64,000 nucleotides of DNA, taken from assembly GCA_965372745.1 (NCBI GenBank), contig CBDVDM010000009.1:1-64000 (forward strand), in the 5' to 3' direction. The notes beneath the pieces are model-generated. The model worked only from the letters and a program-made list of their open reading frames with translations. It was not told where the DNA came from and did no database searches. A program made the translations under genes and the position numbers. The stretch comes from VRUG01 sp965372745 (GTDB lineage Bacteria; Planctomycetota; Phycisphaerae; Sedimentisphaerales; Anaerobacaceae). Positions 35,510 through 44,990 of the stretch are shown here, in pieces (position 1 is the stretch's first letter; each line of letters opens with the position of its first letter).

Positions 35510-37486
35510 ATGGCTATTGCTCAGATGCGAAAAGTGATGATTGTCAGTCATCGCAGTCAGGCCAAAGAACTGCTTGATGCGGTTCAGCGGGGTGGGATTT
35601 TGGAAATCCTCAATGCTGAACGTGCAATGGTAACCAAAGAATGGCCTGAACTGGCAGCAGAGGCAAGACGGCCTCGGGACATCGAAGAGATTGTTGATAA
35701 ACTTGGCAAAAGTATTACATTTCTTTCCCTGCACAGCCAAACAAAAGAGGGATTTTTAAGTGCTCTGGCACCTCGCGCAGTAATTGAGGACAAAAAATAT
35801 ACCGAGGTTGTTTCAAGTGACGAAGCATTGCAGCTTCTTGATAAAGCCCGACAATGCCAGGATACAATGACCAGTTTGCAGTCCAGGCGTGAAAGTTGTA
35901 TCTATCGACTGGAACTGTTAAGGCCCTGGAAAAATCTTGAAACACCTGTTGAACAATTGACCGACCTGAAGCAGGCAGCATCGCTGGTCGGTTTAATCCC
36001 GGAGCAGCATCTGGCCCAGGCAACCGAAAAGGTTGTCGAACTTGGTGCGGTTGTGGAAGTGGTTGGAAAAACTGACCATATTTATGGGTGCGTTGTTGTC
36101 TGCTTAAGGGATATTGCTGTTGAAGTTCAAAAAGCTCTGCGCGGTTTCGATTTTGATGCGGTAAGCTTTGAAGGATTGACTGGCACTGCCGCTGAGCTTA
36201 TTGCCGGACACGAACAGGAGCTTGCACAGATTGATGAACAAATAGCTGAGCAAAAAACTATCGCTGCCGAACTTTCCAGTCATCGTACCAAACTTGGTAT
36301 CCTGTTTGACCATTACCAAAATCTTGTTCTTCGCGAAAAGGCAAGAATAACCGCACCTGCTACCGACCACACAGTGCTGTTTGAGGGCTGGGTGAAAAAG
36401 AATGATTACAACAGACTCGAAAAAATCGTTTCCGGGTTTGACGCAAGCAGCATTAGTAAAATCGAACCGGGAGAAGATGAACTGGTACCGGTTGAGATTG
36501 ACAATAATCGTCTCATCAGACCGTTCGAGGTTGTGACACGGCTGTACGGTATGCCGCAGCACATCGAACTTGACCCGACAGCCTTATTGACACCGTTTTT
36601 TGCAATATTCTTCGCATTATGCCTGACCGATGCCGGTTACGGAATTCTTATAATTGCCCTTACAATCTGGCTGATAAGAAAGATGCAGGGCGACAAAAAA
36701 CTTATGTGGCTTTTGTTTAGCTGCTCTGTTCTTACCCTCGGTGCCGGTGCCTTAACTGGCGGCTGGTTCGGTGATTCCGCCCAGCAGCTTTCTCAAATAT
36801 TCGGCTGGACGTGGCTGGCAAAAGCGAGACTGTCTATGATGTTGTTCGACCCACTCGAAAAACCAATGACGTTTTTCCTTCTGTCGATAGGGTTAGGATA
36901 TATTCATATTATGGTTGGTTTAATCGCCGCTTTTGTCCACAATCTTCAACGCAGGGATATTGCCGCTGCAGTATTCGATAAACTGGTCTGGATTGTGATG
37001 CTGAATATGATTGTATTGTATTTATTCGGCGGCAAGGTTGGTTTATCAGAGCAAACCGTCGGCATATTTGGCAAAGTAGCACTTGTGCCGGCTGTGTTGA
37101 TAGTGTTATTTAGTCAACGGCATGGCGGCTGGTTCGGACGTATCGCCATGGGATGTTACAACCTGTTTAGCACAATCTTTTATATGGGTGATGTGTTGAG
37201 TTATCTTAGATTGATGGCACTTGGTATGGTGACAGGCGGGCTTGCGATGGCTATCAATGTTATGGCCAGGACCGCAAGGGAAGTTCCGTATGTTGGCTTT
37301 ATACTCATGCTCGTTGTTCTTATTGGCGGGCACTTGTTCAATACGGCAATATCAGGCTTAAGTGCCTTTGTGCATACGATACGTTTGCAGTTTGTAGAAT
37401 TTTTCCCGAAGTTTCTCGTTGGCGGCGGCAGGCAGTTTGAGCCTCTTGACAGCGAGTATAAATATACTTTTATTAAGACAAAATAA
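35510..37486 (+). CDS. V-type ATP synthase subunit I (membrane subunit a)
   Basis: A 658-residue protein with a cytosolic helical half (about 1-345) and a membrane half with about seven or eight helices. The second half contains LTDAGYG, GGWFGDSAQ, MGDVLSYLRLMALGM and the conserved arginine region near VHTIRLQFVEFF. It forms the ion half-channels facing the K ring and anchors both peripheral stalks. It starts 3 bases after the H stop and is probably coupled. Confidence 0.95.
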   Translation: MAIAQMRKVMIVSHRSQAKELLDAVQRGGILEILNAERAMVTKEWPELAAEARRPRDIEEIVDKLGKSITFLSLHSQTKEGFLSALAPRAVIEDKKYTEVVSSDEALQLLDKARQCQDTMTSLQSRRESCIYRLELLRPWKNLETPVEQLTDLKQAASLVGLIPEQHLAQATEKVVELGAVVEVVGKTDHIYGCVVVCLRDIAVEVQKALRGFDFDAVSFEGLTGTAAELIAGHEQELAQIDEQIAEQKTIAAELSSHRTKLGILFDHYQNLVLREKARITAPATDHTVLFEGWVKKNDYNRLEKIVSGFDASSISKIEPGEDELVPVEIDNNRLIRPFEVVTRLYGMPQHIELDPTALLTPFFAIFFALCLTDAGYGILIIALTIWLIRKMQGDKKLMWLLFSCSVLTLGAGALTGGWFGDSAQQLSQIFGWTWLAKARLSMMLFDPLEKPMTFFLLSIGLGYIHIMVGLIAAFVHNLQRRDIAAAVFDKLVWIVMLNMIVLYLFGGKVGLSEQTVGIFGKVALVPAVLIVLFSQRHGGWFGRIAMGCYNLFSTIFYMGDVLSYLRLMALGMVTGGLAMAINVMARTAREVPYVGFILMLVVLIGGHLFNTAISGLSAFVHTIRLQFVEFFPKFLVGGGRQFEPLDSEYKYTFIKTK

Positions 37487-37523
37487 AGTAATCATCAACG
37501 TTAAGGAAAAGTGAGGTAATGTT

Positions 37524-38036
37524 ATGGAACAGATGTTAGGTAATGCGATAGCACTGATTGGTGGTGCGATGGCGGTATTTTTAGCCGGTTCAGGTTCTGC
37601 GGTCGGTATCGGCATTGCGGGCCGAAGTGCTGCAGGTGTCTTGACCGAACTGCCCGAGCGTTACGGCCTGAACTTCATTATGGTTGTACTTCCCGGAACG
37701 CAGGGCTTTTACGGCTTTTTAGGAGGCTTCCTTGTTATGCAGAACATGGGCTTTTTCGATACCTCCTTTACTGTCCAACTGACAGCCTACCAGGGACTTG
37801 CAGTTTTAGCTGCCTGTCTGCCGGTCGGTATTGCCGGTCTGATTAGTGCTATTCACCAGGGCAAGGTCTGTGCGAGCGGTATTATGATGGCTGCTAAAAG
37901 GCCTGAGATGGCATTTAAGGCTGGTGTCGTATATGCCGTTATGGTCGAGGTCTACGCCGTGCTTGGTCTGCTGGTTACCCTGTTTATGCTTAACAGCATT
38001 GACTGGGAAGCTGTCAAAGTTGCCGTCGGTGGCTAA
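37524..38036 (+). CDS. V-type ATP synthase subunit K (proteolipid, sodium-type site)
   Basis: A 170-residue ring subunit built of two helical hairpins, each ending in a related segment (LPGTQGFYGF and MVEVYAVLG). The residues that hold sodium in the Enterococcus hirae K ring all have counterparts: Leu56, Thr59, Gln60, Gln112 (in HQGKVCASG) and Glu142. Proton-type rings usually lack the Gln/Thr pair. A sodium-translocating ring is therefore inferred. GAGGTAATG-like spacing precedes the ATG. Confidence 0.93.
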   Translation: MEQMLGNAIALIGGAMAVFLAGSGSAVGIGIAGRSAAGVLTELPERYGLNFIMVVLPGTQGFYGFLGGFLVMQNMGFFDTSFTVQLTAYQGLAVLAACLPVGIAGLISAIHQGKVCASGIMMAAKRPEMAFKAGVVYAVMVEVYAVLGLLVTLFMLNSIDWEAVKVAVGG

Positions 38037-38082
38037 ACAATAAATACATGTTAACCTTTAGTGTTGCTATGGTGGATTAACT

Positions 38083-38676
38083 ATGGACGCCAAACAGGTA
38101 GTTGACAAGATACTTTCTGATGCTCAGGCTCAGGCGGAAAAGCTCAAACAGCAGGCCTTGGCCAAAGAGCAGGCTGAGAAAAACAAACTCAGCGAACAAT
38201 TAGAACAGTATAACAGCCGAACAGAAACGCTTGCTCAAAGTGCGGCGCAAGAGAAAAAAGCTCATATCCTCGCTGCTGCGAGAATGGAAATTGCAAAAGA
38301 ATACTTAGCTGAAAAGAGGAATATACTGGATGAGATTTTTGAGCATGCTCAGCGGCAATTGCAGGATTTAGATGGTGATGAATATAGAAAGATTTGCGCA
38401 AAGCTGATGATTGAAGCGGTCGAGAGCGGCGACGAAGAAGTTATCGTCGATACAAAAGAGACTCGAATTGACCACGAATTTATCAAGTATGTAAACCGGC
38501 AATTAGGGCCCGGTTTTAAAGGTAATCTCAGACTCTCTGACCAGAGGCAGAATATCGGAGCAGGTTTTATTCTGAAACGCGGCAGGATTAAAAATAACGT
38601 CTCGCTTGCTATTTTGCTGGAACAGGCGAGAAAACAACTGGAAATCGAATTGGCAAAAGAACTTTTTGCAAAATAA
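38083..38676 (+). CDS. V-type ATP synthase subunit E (peripheral stalk)
   Basis: A 197-residue protein with a long N-terminal charged helix (KILSDAQAQAEKLKQQALAK) and a globular C-terminal domain with the GAGFILKRGRIKNNVSLAILL pattern of subunit E. It forms the peripheral stalk with subunit H/G and contacts B. Its stop codon is followed at once by the ATG of subunit C, with no spacer. Confidence 0.88.
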   Translation: MDAKQVVDKILSDAQAQAEKLKQQALAKEQAEKNKLSEQLEQYNSRTETLAQSAAQEKKAHILAAARMEIAKEYLAEKRNILDEIFEHAQRQLQDLDGDEYRKICAKLMIEAVESGDEEVIVDTKETRIDHEFIKYVNRQLGPGFKGNLRLSDQRQNIGAGFILKRGRIKNNVSLAILLEQARKQLEIELAKELFAK

Positions 38677-39708
38677 ATGACACAATTAACTGAACAGGTT
38701 GTTTTGAATTTCAATAAATTCCCGTCGGTTGGTGAGGAAGACTGGCAATATGCATTTGCATGTGCGCAGATAAGGGCACTTGAGATGCAGATGCTCAGCA
38801 GGGCTACCCTGCTTGATATGGTCAATGCAGAAAATTTCGGGATGGCCGTCGATGTGCTAAACTCTACAGAGTATACCATTGGAGCTGCTAAAAATTTTTC
38901 CGAACTCGAGCCTGTCCTGCAGCAAAAAAGAATCGAGGTCAGAGACTTGTTTGAAAAGTTAATGGTCGATGAATCTATCATTGAGTTGCTGCGAGCCAGA
39001 GAAGATTTCGCCAATATTCGTTTGGCACTGAGGAGAAAGCTGACTGACAGGCCGATTGGCACCGATTACAATAATAACGGCAGTATACCTGCTGAGCATT
39101 TCGAACAGGTGTTCGAGCAGGAGGATTACTCGTCGCTGCCGCTTTATTTCCGCCAGGCAATCGAAGATGCTGTTTTGGCTTACTATCAAAACAAGGATGT
39201 TCGCCAGATAGATTATGCTGTCGATGCTTTCGAGGCCGGGCACAATATCGAGATGGCCAAACAATTAAAGAGCACCTTTTTACTCGAACTTGGCAGAATG
39301 CAGATTGATTTGACCAACATCCGCACGATGTTTCGGCTGAAATTCACTGAGTCGCAGCAGCGTGATGTTTTTATCGATGGCGGTTACGTAAGAATTACAA
39401 CTTTAAGACATGGCCTGGATATCGGATATGAAGCAGTTGTTCCGCTTTTCTTTTCAACGCCTTATCATAACATTATTGAATTAGGCGTCAGCTATCTTAT
39501 CTCGAACAATTCGTTTTTAAAGCTGGAGCAGCATTGTGAAGAGCATTTGATGGAGTTTTTGAAATCAACTTCGCAAATCACAGCTGGCTCTCAGCCGGTA
39601 GTTGCTTATTTGTTAAGAAAAGAAAATGAAATTCGTAAAGTGCGTTTGATTCTAACTGCAAAGAAAAACAGCCTGGATACGAAATTGATATTAGACCGCA
39701 TTTCGTAA
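38677..39708 (+). CDS. V-type ATP synthase subunit C (rotor cap d)
   Basis: A 343-residue, helix-rich protein of usual length for subunit C/d, which sits on the K ring and carries the central stalk. Recognisable blocks are AFACAQIRALEMQMLSR, the DYAVDAFEAGHNIEMAKQ segment and the terminal YLLRKENEIRKVRLILTAKK with its Glu-x-x-x-(I/L)-R pattern. Its ATG abuts the stop of subunit E, so translation should be coupled. Confidence 0.9.
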   Translation: MTQLTEQVVLNFNKFPSVGEEDWQYAFACAQIRALEMQMLSRATLLDMVNAENFGMAVDVLNSTEYTIGAAKNFSELEPVLQQKRIEVRDLFEKLMVDESIIELLRAREDFANIRLALRRKLTDRPIGTDYNNNGSIPAEHFEQVFEQEDYSSLPLYFRQAIEDAVLAYYQNKDVRQIDYAVDAFEAGHNIEMAKQLKSTFLLELGRMQIDLTNIRTMFRLKFTESQQRDVFIDGGYVRITTLRHGLDIGYEAVVPLFFSTPYHNIIELGVSYLISNNSFLKLEQHCEEHLMEFLKSTSQITAGSQPVVAYLLRKENEIRKVRLILTAKKNSLDTKLILDRIS

Positions 39709-39733
39709 AGTGTGAGGCGTGAAGCGAGAGGAC

Positions 39734-39762
39734 AGAAATCAGAAATCTGATGTCTGATTTCT
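39734..39762 (+). repeat. Perfect 10-bp hairpin between subunits C and F
   Basis: AGAAATCAGA (39734-39743) and TCTGATTTCT (39753-39762) flank a 9-base loop that itself reads AATCTGATG. The unit belongs to the same 'tctgatttctga' style of repeats found near 29.08, 30.76 and 31.81 kb. It lies inside the V-ATPase operon with no T tract, so it is more likely an inserted repeat or processing site than a terminator. Confidence 0.6.
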
Positions 39763-39787
39763 AAAGTCTAAATACGAGACACGAATT

Positions 39788-40111
39788 ATGGAAGGAAAAG
39801 TTGCAGTATTAGGCGAGGCTGATTTTGTGATGCCGTTTTCGGCTCTCGGGATGGATACATTCCCTGTAAGCCAGAGCGCCGATGAGATAACCGCAAGTGC
39901 ACAGAAAATACTGGATGAAAAATACGCTCTCGTAGTAGTTGCTGAAAATATTGCAAAGACTGCTGAGCAGGTTTTCTCAGTCAGACAAAACAGCCCGACT
40001 CCCTGTGTTGTGGTTGTGCCGTTTACCACCGAGCCTGAAGGCTTGGCGACGCAGGCACTGGGTAAGACGCTTAAAATGGCGACAGGTATTGATATCTTGC
40101 AGAATAATTAA
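39788..40111 (+). CDS. V-type ATP synthase subunit F
   Basis: A 107-residue alpha/beta protein with KVAVLGEADFVMPFSALGMD at the start and a flexible C-terminal helix (GLATQALGKTLKMATGIDI), as in subunit F. It binds the rotor shaft and tunes activity. It is separated from subunit C by a repeat-derived hairpin, the largest gap inside the operon apart from those before the A and B genes. Confidence 0.9.
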   Translation: MEGKVAVLGEADFVMPFSALGMDTFPVSQSADEITASAQKILDEKYALVVVAENIAKTAEQVFSVRQNSPTPCVVVVPFTTEPEGLATQALGKTLKMATGIDILQNN

Positions 40112-40132
40112 TTTTCGATAAGAGGTTTTCTG

Positions 40133-41908
40133 ATGAGTGAAACGAATAAAGGTACAGTAGTGAAGGTTGCAGGTCCCGTTGTTGTCGCCAAAGGCATGAC
40201 CGGTGCGAGGATGTATGATGTTGTTCGCGTAGGCAAGCTGAGCCTTATTGGTGAAATTGTCGAACTGCACGGTGATTTGGCCTCGATTCAGGTATACGAG
40301 GAGACCGGCGGTATGGGGCCGGGTGAACCGGTGGTTAATACCGAGGCGCCTTTGAGTGTCGAATTAGGGCCTGGACTTATTGAAAGTATTTATGACGGCA
40401 TTCAGAGACCGCTGGAGTCGCTTTACTCTATAGAGGGAGCATTTATGAGCAGGGGCACCGATATGCCGGGCCTGAATCGGGAAAAGAAATGGCATTTCAA
40501 GCCTACCGTCACAGTTGACACGAAGGTTAATTCCGGTGACATCATCGGTGAGGTCGAAGAGTCGTCGCTGATAATGCATAAGATTATGATACCATTTGGT
40601 GTCAGCGGAACTTTGCAAAAAATCACTGAAGGCGATTATACCGTTGTTGAGACCATTGGCGTTGTAGTTGCTGAAGATGGAAGCGAAACGCAATTGCAGA
40701 TGATGCAGAAGTGGCCTGTACGTAACTCGAGAAGCGTTAAAGGCAGGCTTGCCCCGAACAGAATTCTGGTAACAGGTCAGCGTGTTATCGACACGTTTTT
40801 TCCTATTGCAAAAGGTGGTACAGCATGTGTTCCAGGGCCGTTCGGAACAGGCAAAACAGTTGTTCAGCATCAGTTGGCCAAGTGGGTTGATGCCCAGGTT
40901 GTGGTTTACGTAGGTTGCGGCGAACGTGGAAACGAAATGACCGACGTGCTTACCGAGTTTCCCGCGCTAAAGGATCCGCGTTCAGGCGAGCCTTTGATGA
41001 GACGTTCGGTTTTGATTGCAAACACATCGAACATGCCCGTAGCTGCAAGAGAGGCCTCTGTTTATACCGGTATAACGATTGCTGAGTACTTCCGTGACAT
41101 GGGTATGACGGTGGCATTGATGGCAGATAGTACCAGCCGATGGGCTGAGGCTATGAGGGAAATCTCAACGCGCCTCGAGGAAATGCCCGCCGAAGAGGGA
41201 TATCCGGCATACCTCGGTGCACGCATTGCTTCGTTCTATGAAAGAGCAGGGCGTGTACAGTGTCAAGGTAGTCCCGAACGCGAAGGGGCTTTGTCAATCA
41301 TCGGAGCAGTAAGCCCGCCCGGTGGCGACCTGTCAGACTCTGTTGTACAGGCGACACTTCACGTCGTCAAAGTTTTCTGGTCATTGCAGGGCAGATTAGC
41401 ATATCAGAGGCATTTTCCTGCTATTGACTGGCTGACGAGTTACTCGTTTTACAAACAATATCTAAAGGAGTGTTTCGACGACCCTGACCAGGGACAGGAG
41501 ATGGACGATTTAATTGTTGAAGCGATGTCGCTTTTGGAGCAGGAATCGAACCTGCTGGAAATCGTTCGGCTCGTCGGTGCCGAAGCACTCTCACCACAGG
41601 ACAGGCTCGCACTCGAAACGTCAAGGTCAATCAGGGAAGACTTTCTGCACCAGAACGCTTTCCATAAAGTTGACACCTTTACTACGATGGTAAAGCAGTA
41701 CGAAATGTTAAAGACCATATTGCATTTTCACAGGCAGGCTCTGGATGCCATCAATGCCGGTGTCGATACGGAAGATATTTTCAGGTTGCAGGTACGTGAG
41801 GAAATCGCAAGAGCTAAATATATTCCTCAGGACGAAATGGATAAAATTCCGCAGGTCAGAGAAATGATTGAAAAGCAGATGAAAGAATTGCAAACCGCAG
41901 GTGTTTAA
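40133..41908 (+). CDS. V-type ATP synthase catalytic subunit A
   Basis: A 591-residue catalytic subunit of usual length. The non-homologous bulge region typical of A subunits follows the N-terminal barrel. The P-loop is GPFGTGKT (about residues 234-241), and GCGERGNEMTDVL, ADSTSRWAEAMREIS and the SPPGGD loop are intact. It hydrolyses or makes ATP with subunit B at the A/B interface. AAGAGG precedes the ATG weakly. Confidence 0.97.
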   Translation: MSETNKGTVVKVAGPVVVAKGMTGARMYDVVRVGKLSLIGEIVELHGDLASIQVYEETGGMGPGEPVVNTEAPLSVELGPGLIESIYDGIQRPLESLYSIEGAFMSRGTDMPGLNREKKWHFKPTVTVDTKVNSGDIIGEVEESSLIMHKIMIPFGVSGTLQKITEGDYTVVETIGVVVAEDGSETQLQMMQKWPVRNSRSVKGRLAPNRILVTGQRVIDTFFPIAKGGTACVPGPFGTGKTVVQHQLAKWVDAQVVVYVGCGERGNEMTDVLTEFPALKDPRSGEPLMRRSVLIANTSNMPVAAREASVYTGITIAEYFRDMGMTVALMADSTSRWAEAMREISTRLEEMPAEEGYPAYLGARIASFYERAGRVQCQGSPEREGALSIIGAVSPPGGDLSDSVVQATLHVVKVFWSLQGRLAYQRHFPAIDWLTSYSFYKQYLKECFDDPDQGQEMDDLIVEAMSLLEQESNLLEIVRLVGAEALSPQDRLALETSRSIREDFLHQNAFHKVDTFTTMVKQYEMLKTILHFHRQALDAINAGVDTEDIFRLQVREEIARAKYIPQDEMDKIPQVREMIEKQMKELQTAGV

Positions 41909-41938
41909 AAGGCAGGCTGAAAAAACAGGAGTTTTGAA

Positions 41939-43375
41939 ATGTTAAAAGAATATCAGACAGTAACAAATATTTATGGCCCGCTGATGCTGGTCGAAAAGGT
42001 CGATGAAGCCAAATACGGACACATCGTTGATATCGAGCTTGGCGACGGCTCGAAGCGGCATGGACAAATCCTGCAGGTCGAAAACGATAAGGTGCTTATC
42101 CAGGTTTTCGAGGGAACAAGCGGTATTGACGTTGACAAAAGTACTGTGCGTTTCCTGGCAAAGCCGCTGGAGATGGCAGTCTCGCCTGATATCCTCGGCA
42201 GGGTTTTCAGCGGTCTTGGTGAGCCTAAAGATGGAGGCCCGGACATTATTGCTGATAAACGTCTTGATGTTAACGGCAAGCCAATCAACCCGTTTGCCCG
42301 TAACTATCCCAACGAGTTTATCCAGACCGGCATTTCAACTATCGACGGTCTGAACCCGCTTGTACGTGGCCAGAAACTTCCAATCTTCTCCGGTGCCGGT
42401 CTGCCCCATGATAAGATTACCGCCCAGTTGGCTCGACAGGCGACCGTCCTGGGCAAGGGCGAGGAATTCGCAGTTGTCTTTGCTGCAATGGGTATCACCT
42501 TCGAGGCTGCTCAGTTCTTTATTGACGACCTGACCGAAACCGGCGCTATCGAGCGAGCTGTGATGTTTATTAACCTTGCCAATGACCCTGCGATTGAGCG
42601 AATCGCAACTCCGCGGTTTGCCCTTACTGCTGCTGAGTACCTTGCCTTCGAGCTTGATATGCATGTGCTGGTTATCCTGAATGACATGACCAACTATTGC
42701 GAGGCGCTTCGTGAAATCAGTGCCGCACGTAAAGAAGTTCCAGGCAGACGCGGTTATCCCGGCTACCTTTATACCGACCTTGCAACCGTTTATGAGAGAG
42801 CAGGGCGTATCAAGGGCAAAAAAGGTTCCATCACAATGGTACCGGTGCTGACAATGCCCGAAGATGACAAGACCCATCCGGTACCTGACCTGACCGGTTA
42901 CATTACTGAAGGCCAGATTATTCTGTCACGTTCGCTTCATAGAAAGGCGGTTTCACCGCCGGTCGATGCTCTGCCTTCTCTGTCGCGTCTTAAAGACAAG
43001 GGTATCGGCAAGGGCAAGACCCGTGAAGACCATGCCGACCTTTATAATCAGCTTTACGCTGCTTATGCCAGGGGCAAAGAGGCACAGGAGCTGGCGACAA
43101 TTATGGGCGAAGCCGCACTTTCAGCTGAGGACAAAAAGTACATGGTCTTCGCAAACGAGTTCGAGGCTCGATACGTTTCGCAGGACTATTATGAAAACCG
43201 TACAATTGAAACAACACTCGATTTGGGATGGGAACTGCTGAGCATGTTCGAGAATGTCGAGCTAAAGCGTATCGATGTAGAGCTTATTGACAAGTACATG
43301 CCGAGATTTAGAAAAGGCAGGCAAACTCAGAACGAAGAAGAGACTAAGCAAGAGGTATCACAATTAGATGCTTGA
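41939..43375 (+). CDS. V-type ATP synthase regulatory subunit B
   Basis: A 478-residue non-catalytic nucleotide-binding subunit. The P-loop is replaced, as normal for B, by SGAGLPHDKITAQLARQA; ITEGQIILSR and the PVDALPSLSRL segment are conserved. It alternates with A in the hexamer. The 3' end overlaps the ATG of subunit D by 8 bases. The last residues (QNEEETKQEVSQLDA) are acidic and variable. Confidence 0.97.
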   Translation: MLKEYQTVTNIYGPLMLVEKVDEAKYGHIVDIELGDGSKRHGQILQVENDKVLIQVFEGTSGIDVDKSTVRFLAKPLEMAVSPDILGRVFSGLGEPKDGGPDIIADKRLDVNGKPINPFARNYPNEFIQTGISTIDGLNPLVRGQKLPIFSGAGLPHDKITAQLARQATVLGKGEEFAVVFAAMGITFEAAQFFIDDLTETGAIERAVMFINLANDPAIERIATPRFALTAAEYLAFELDMHVLVILNDMTNYCEALREISAARKEVPGRRGYPGYLYTDLATVYERAGRIKGKKGSITMVPVLTMPEDDKTHPVPDLTGYITEGQIILSRSLHRKAVSPPVDALPSLSRLKDKGIGKGKTREDHADLYNQLYAAYARGKEAQELATIMGEAALSAEDKKYMVFANEFEARYVSQDYYENRTIETTLDLGWELLSMFENVELKRIDVELIDKYMPRFRKGRQTQNEEETKQEVSQLDA

Positions 43376-43988
43376 GAACATAAACGCAACACGGATGCAG
43401 CTTTTGCAGCTGCGAAGGCGTGTGGCTCTTGCCGCCAGAGGTCACCGTCTGCTCAGTGAAAAACGTGACGAGATATCTCGCCGGCTCATCCGGGTCGCAA
43501 AACAGATTCATCCTTTGCGAAAACGCGTTGAAGAAAAACTGCTCGATACCTGTCGGCGTTTCATGCTCGCACGGGCCTCGATGGAGCCGGAACACGTAAA
43601 AGCTGCGCTTGAAGTTCCGACAAAAAAATTCAGCCTTACCATCAGCCTGGCCAACGTTATGAACGTCAGGGTACCCCAGATGGCAAAAGAAATGGAAGGT
43701 GACATCATCTGTTACGGTTTTGCAACCACTTCCGGTGAAATGGATGTCGCATTGTTGTCACTGGAAAAGGCTTTCGATGACCTTATCGAGTTGGCTGAAA
43801 AGGAAAAGCAGGCACGCCTGTTGGCTGTCGAACTTCAGATGACACGCCGAAGGGTAAACGTTCTCGAACACGTCGTTATCCCCGAACTGCGCGAGACTAT
43901 CAGGTTCATTTACGACAAACTCGCTGAAGCTGAACGTGACAACATAAGCCGTCTGATGAAGATAACTGACATGATTCGTGCTACATAA
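43368..43988 (+). CDS. V-type ATP synthase subunit D (central shaft)
   Basis: A 206-residue protein dominated by N- and C-terminal long helices, with the signature TRMQLLQLRRRVALAARGHRLL followed by KRDEI near the start and RRVNVLEHVVIPELRETIRF near the end. It forms the rotating shaft inside the A3B3 hexamer. It closes the operon and ends 12 bases from the convergent pyrD. Confidence 0.95.
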   Translation: MLENINATRMQLLQLRRRVALAARGHRLLSEKRDEISRRLIRVAKQIHPLRKRVEEKLLDTCRRFMLARASMEPEHVKAALEVPTKKFSLTISLANVMNVRVPQMAKEMEGDIICYGFATTSGEMDVALLSLEKAFDDLIELAEKEKQARLLAVELQMTRRRVNVLEHVVIPELRETIRFIYDKLAEAERDNISRLMKITDMIRAT

Positions 43989-44000
43989 CCGGTTGCAGAA

Positions 44001-44936
44001 TTAGCCCAGACAGCCCACAAGTTCATTTATCCCTGCTATGTTTTTGCGATTGCAGTATTGTTTGATACCTTCAATAATTTTAATCGCGCATCCGGGCTCG
44101 ACGAAATTTGCTGTTCCAATGCCGACCGCTGTCGCACCTGCCATAATAAACTCTATAGCGTCCGAAGCTGTCCGTATTCCGCCCATCCCCAGAATCGGAA
44201 CGCCCGCCTGTTTCGTTACTTCATTGTAGACCTTGTTCACAAGATAAACCGCTATCGGTTTTATTGCAGGACCGGACAGTCCGCCGGTTCTGTTTGCCAG
44301 TACCGGTTTGCCCGTCTCGATATCGATTACCATCGCTGTAAAAGTATTTACCAGGCTCAGCGCATCAGCCCCGCCCTCAACCGCTGCCTTTGCTGTCACG
44401 CTGATATCGGTGACAGCGGGCGTTAATTTGACTATCAAAATTTTATCACCGCACACCTTTTTAACCGCTGAAGTAATTTCCAGGATTAGCGCAGAGTCTT
44501 TGCCGAAACTTATCCCGCCTTTATCGACATTGGGACAACTTATATTCAGTTCGATTCCCGCAATTGCCTTTTGGCTCGAAAGTTTTTTCGCAACTGCGAT
44601 ATATTCCTCGACGCTTTCGCCTGCAACGTTGACAAAGACCACCGTTTTCATCTTTTCCAGTATCGGTATTTTATCTTCGATAAATCTCTCTAATCCGATA
44701 TTGGCAAGACCGATAGCGTTTAACATACCGGCGTCGGTTTCCACTATTCGAGGCGTAGCATTGCCTTTGCGGGGTTTGGCTGTGATACTCTTGGTAACAA
44801 ATCCGCCGAGACTATTCACATCCATAAAGTCAGCTAATTCATCGCCATACCCGCATGTCCCCGAAACCGTGAACACGGGATTAGCTAACCTTGTCCCTGC
44901 AAACTCAACCGAAATATCAACCGCTTTATCTGTCAT
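44001..44936 (-). CDS. pyrD: Dihydroorotate dehydrogenase B, catalytic subunit
   Basis: A 311-residue FMN barrel enzyme of class 1B. NPVFTVSGTCGYGDE, ELNISCPNVDKGG with the catalytic cysteine, and ILGMGGIRTASDAIEFIMAGATAVGIGTANF are all typical. It oxidises dihydroorotate to orotate in pyrimidine synthesis and passes electrons to NAD through PyrK. The pyrK gene lies upstream on the same strand, but the 123-base gap is filled with interspersed repeats instead of the tight coupling usual for the pair. Confidence 0.95.
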   Translation of the reverse strand: MTDKAVDISVEFAGTRLANPVFTVSGTCGYGDELADFMDVNSLGGFVTKSITAKPRKGNATPRIVETDAGMLNAIGLANIGLERFIEDKIPILEKMKTVVFVNVAGESVEEYIAVAKKLSSQKAIAGIELNISCPNVDKGGISFGKDSALILEITSAVKKVCGDKILIVKLTPAVTDISVTAKAAVEGGADALSLVNTFTAMVIDIETGKPVLANRTGGLSGPAIKPIAVYLVNKVYNEVTKQAGVPILGMGGIRTASDAIEFIMAGATAVGIGTANFVEPGCAIKIIEGIKQYCNRKNIAGINELVGCLG

Positions 44937-44990
44937 ACGATATATTTAATTTCTTTATGTTCTCTGTGGCAAATAAATATTTAAAAATAT

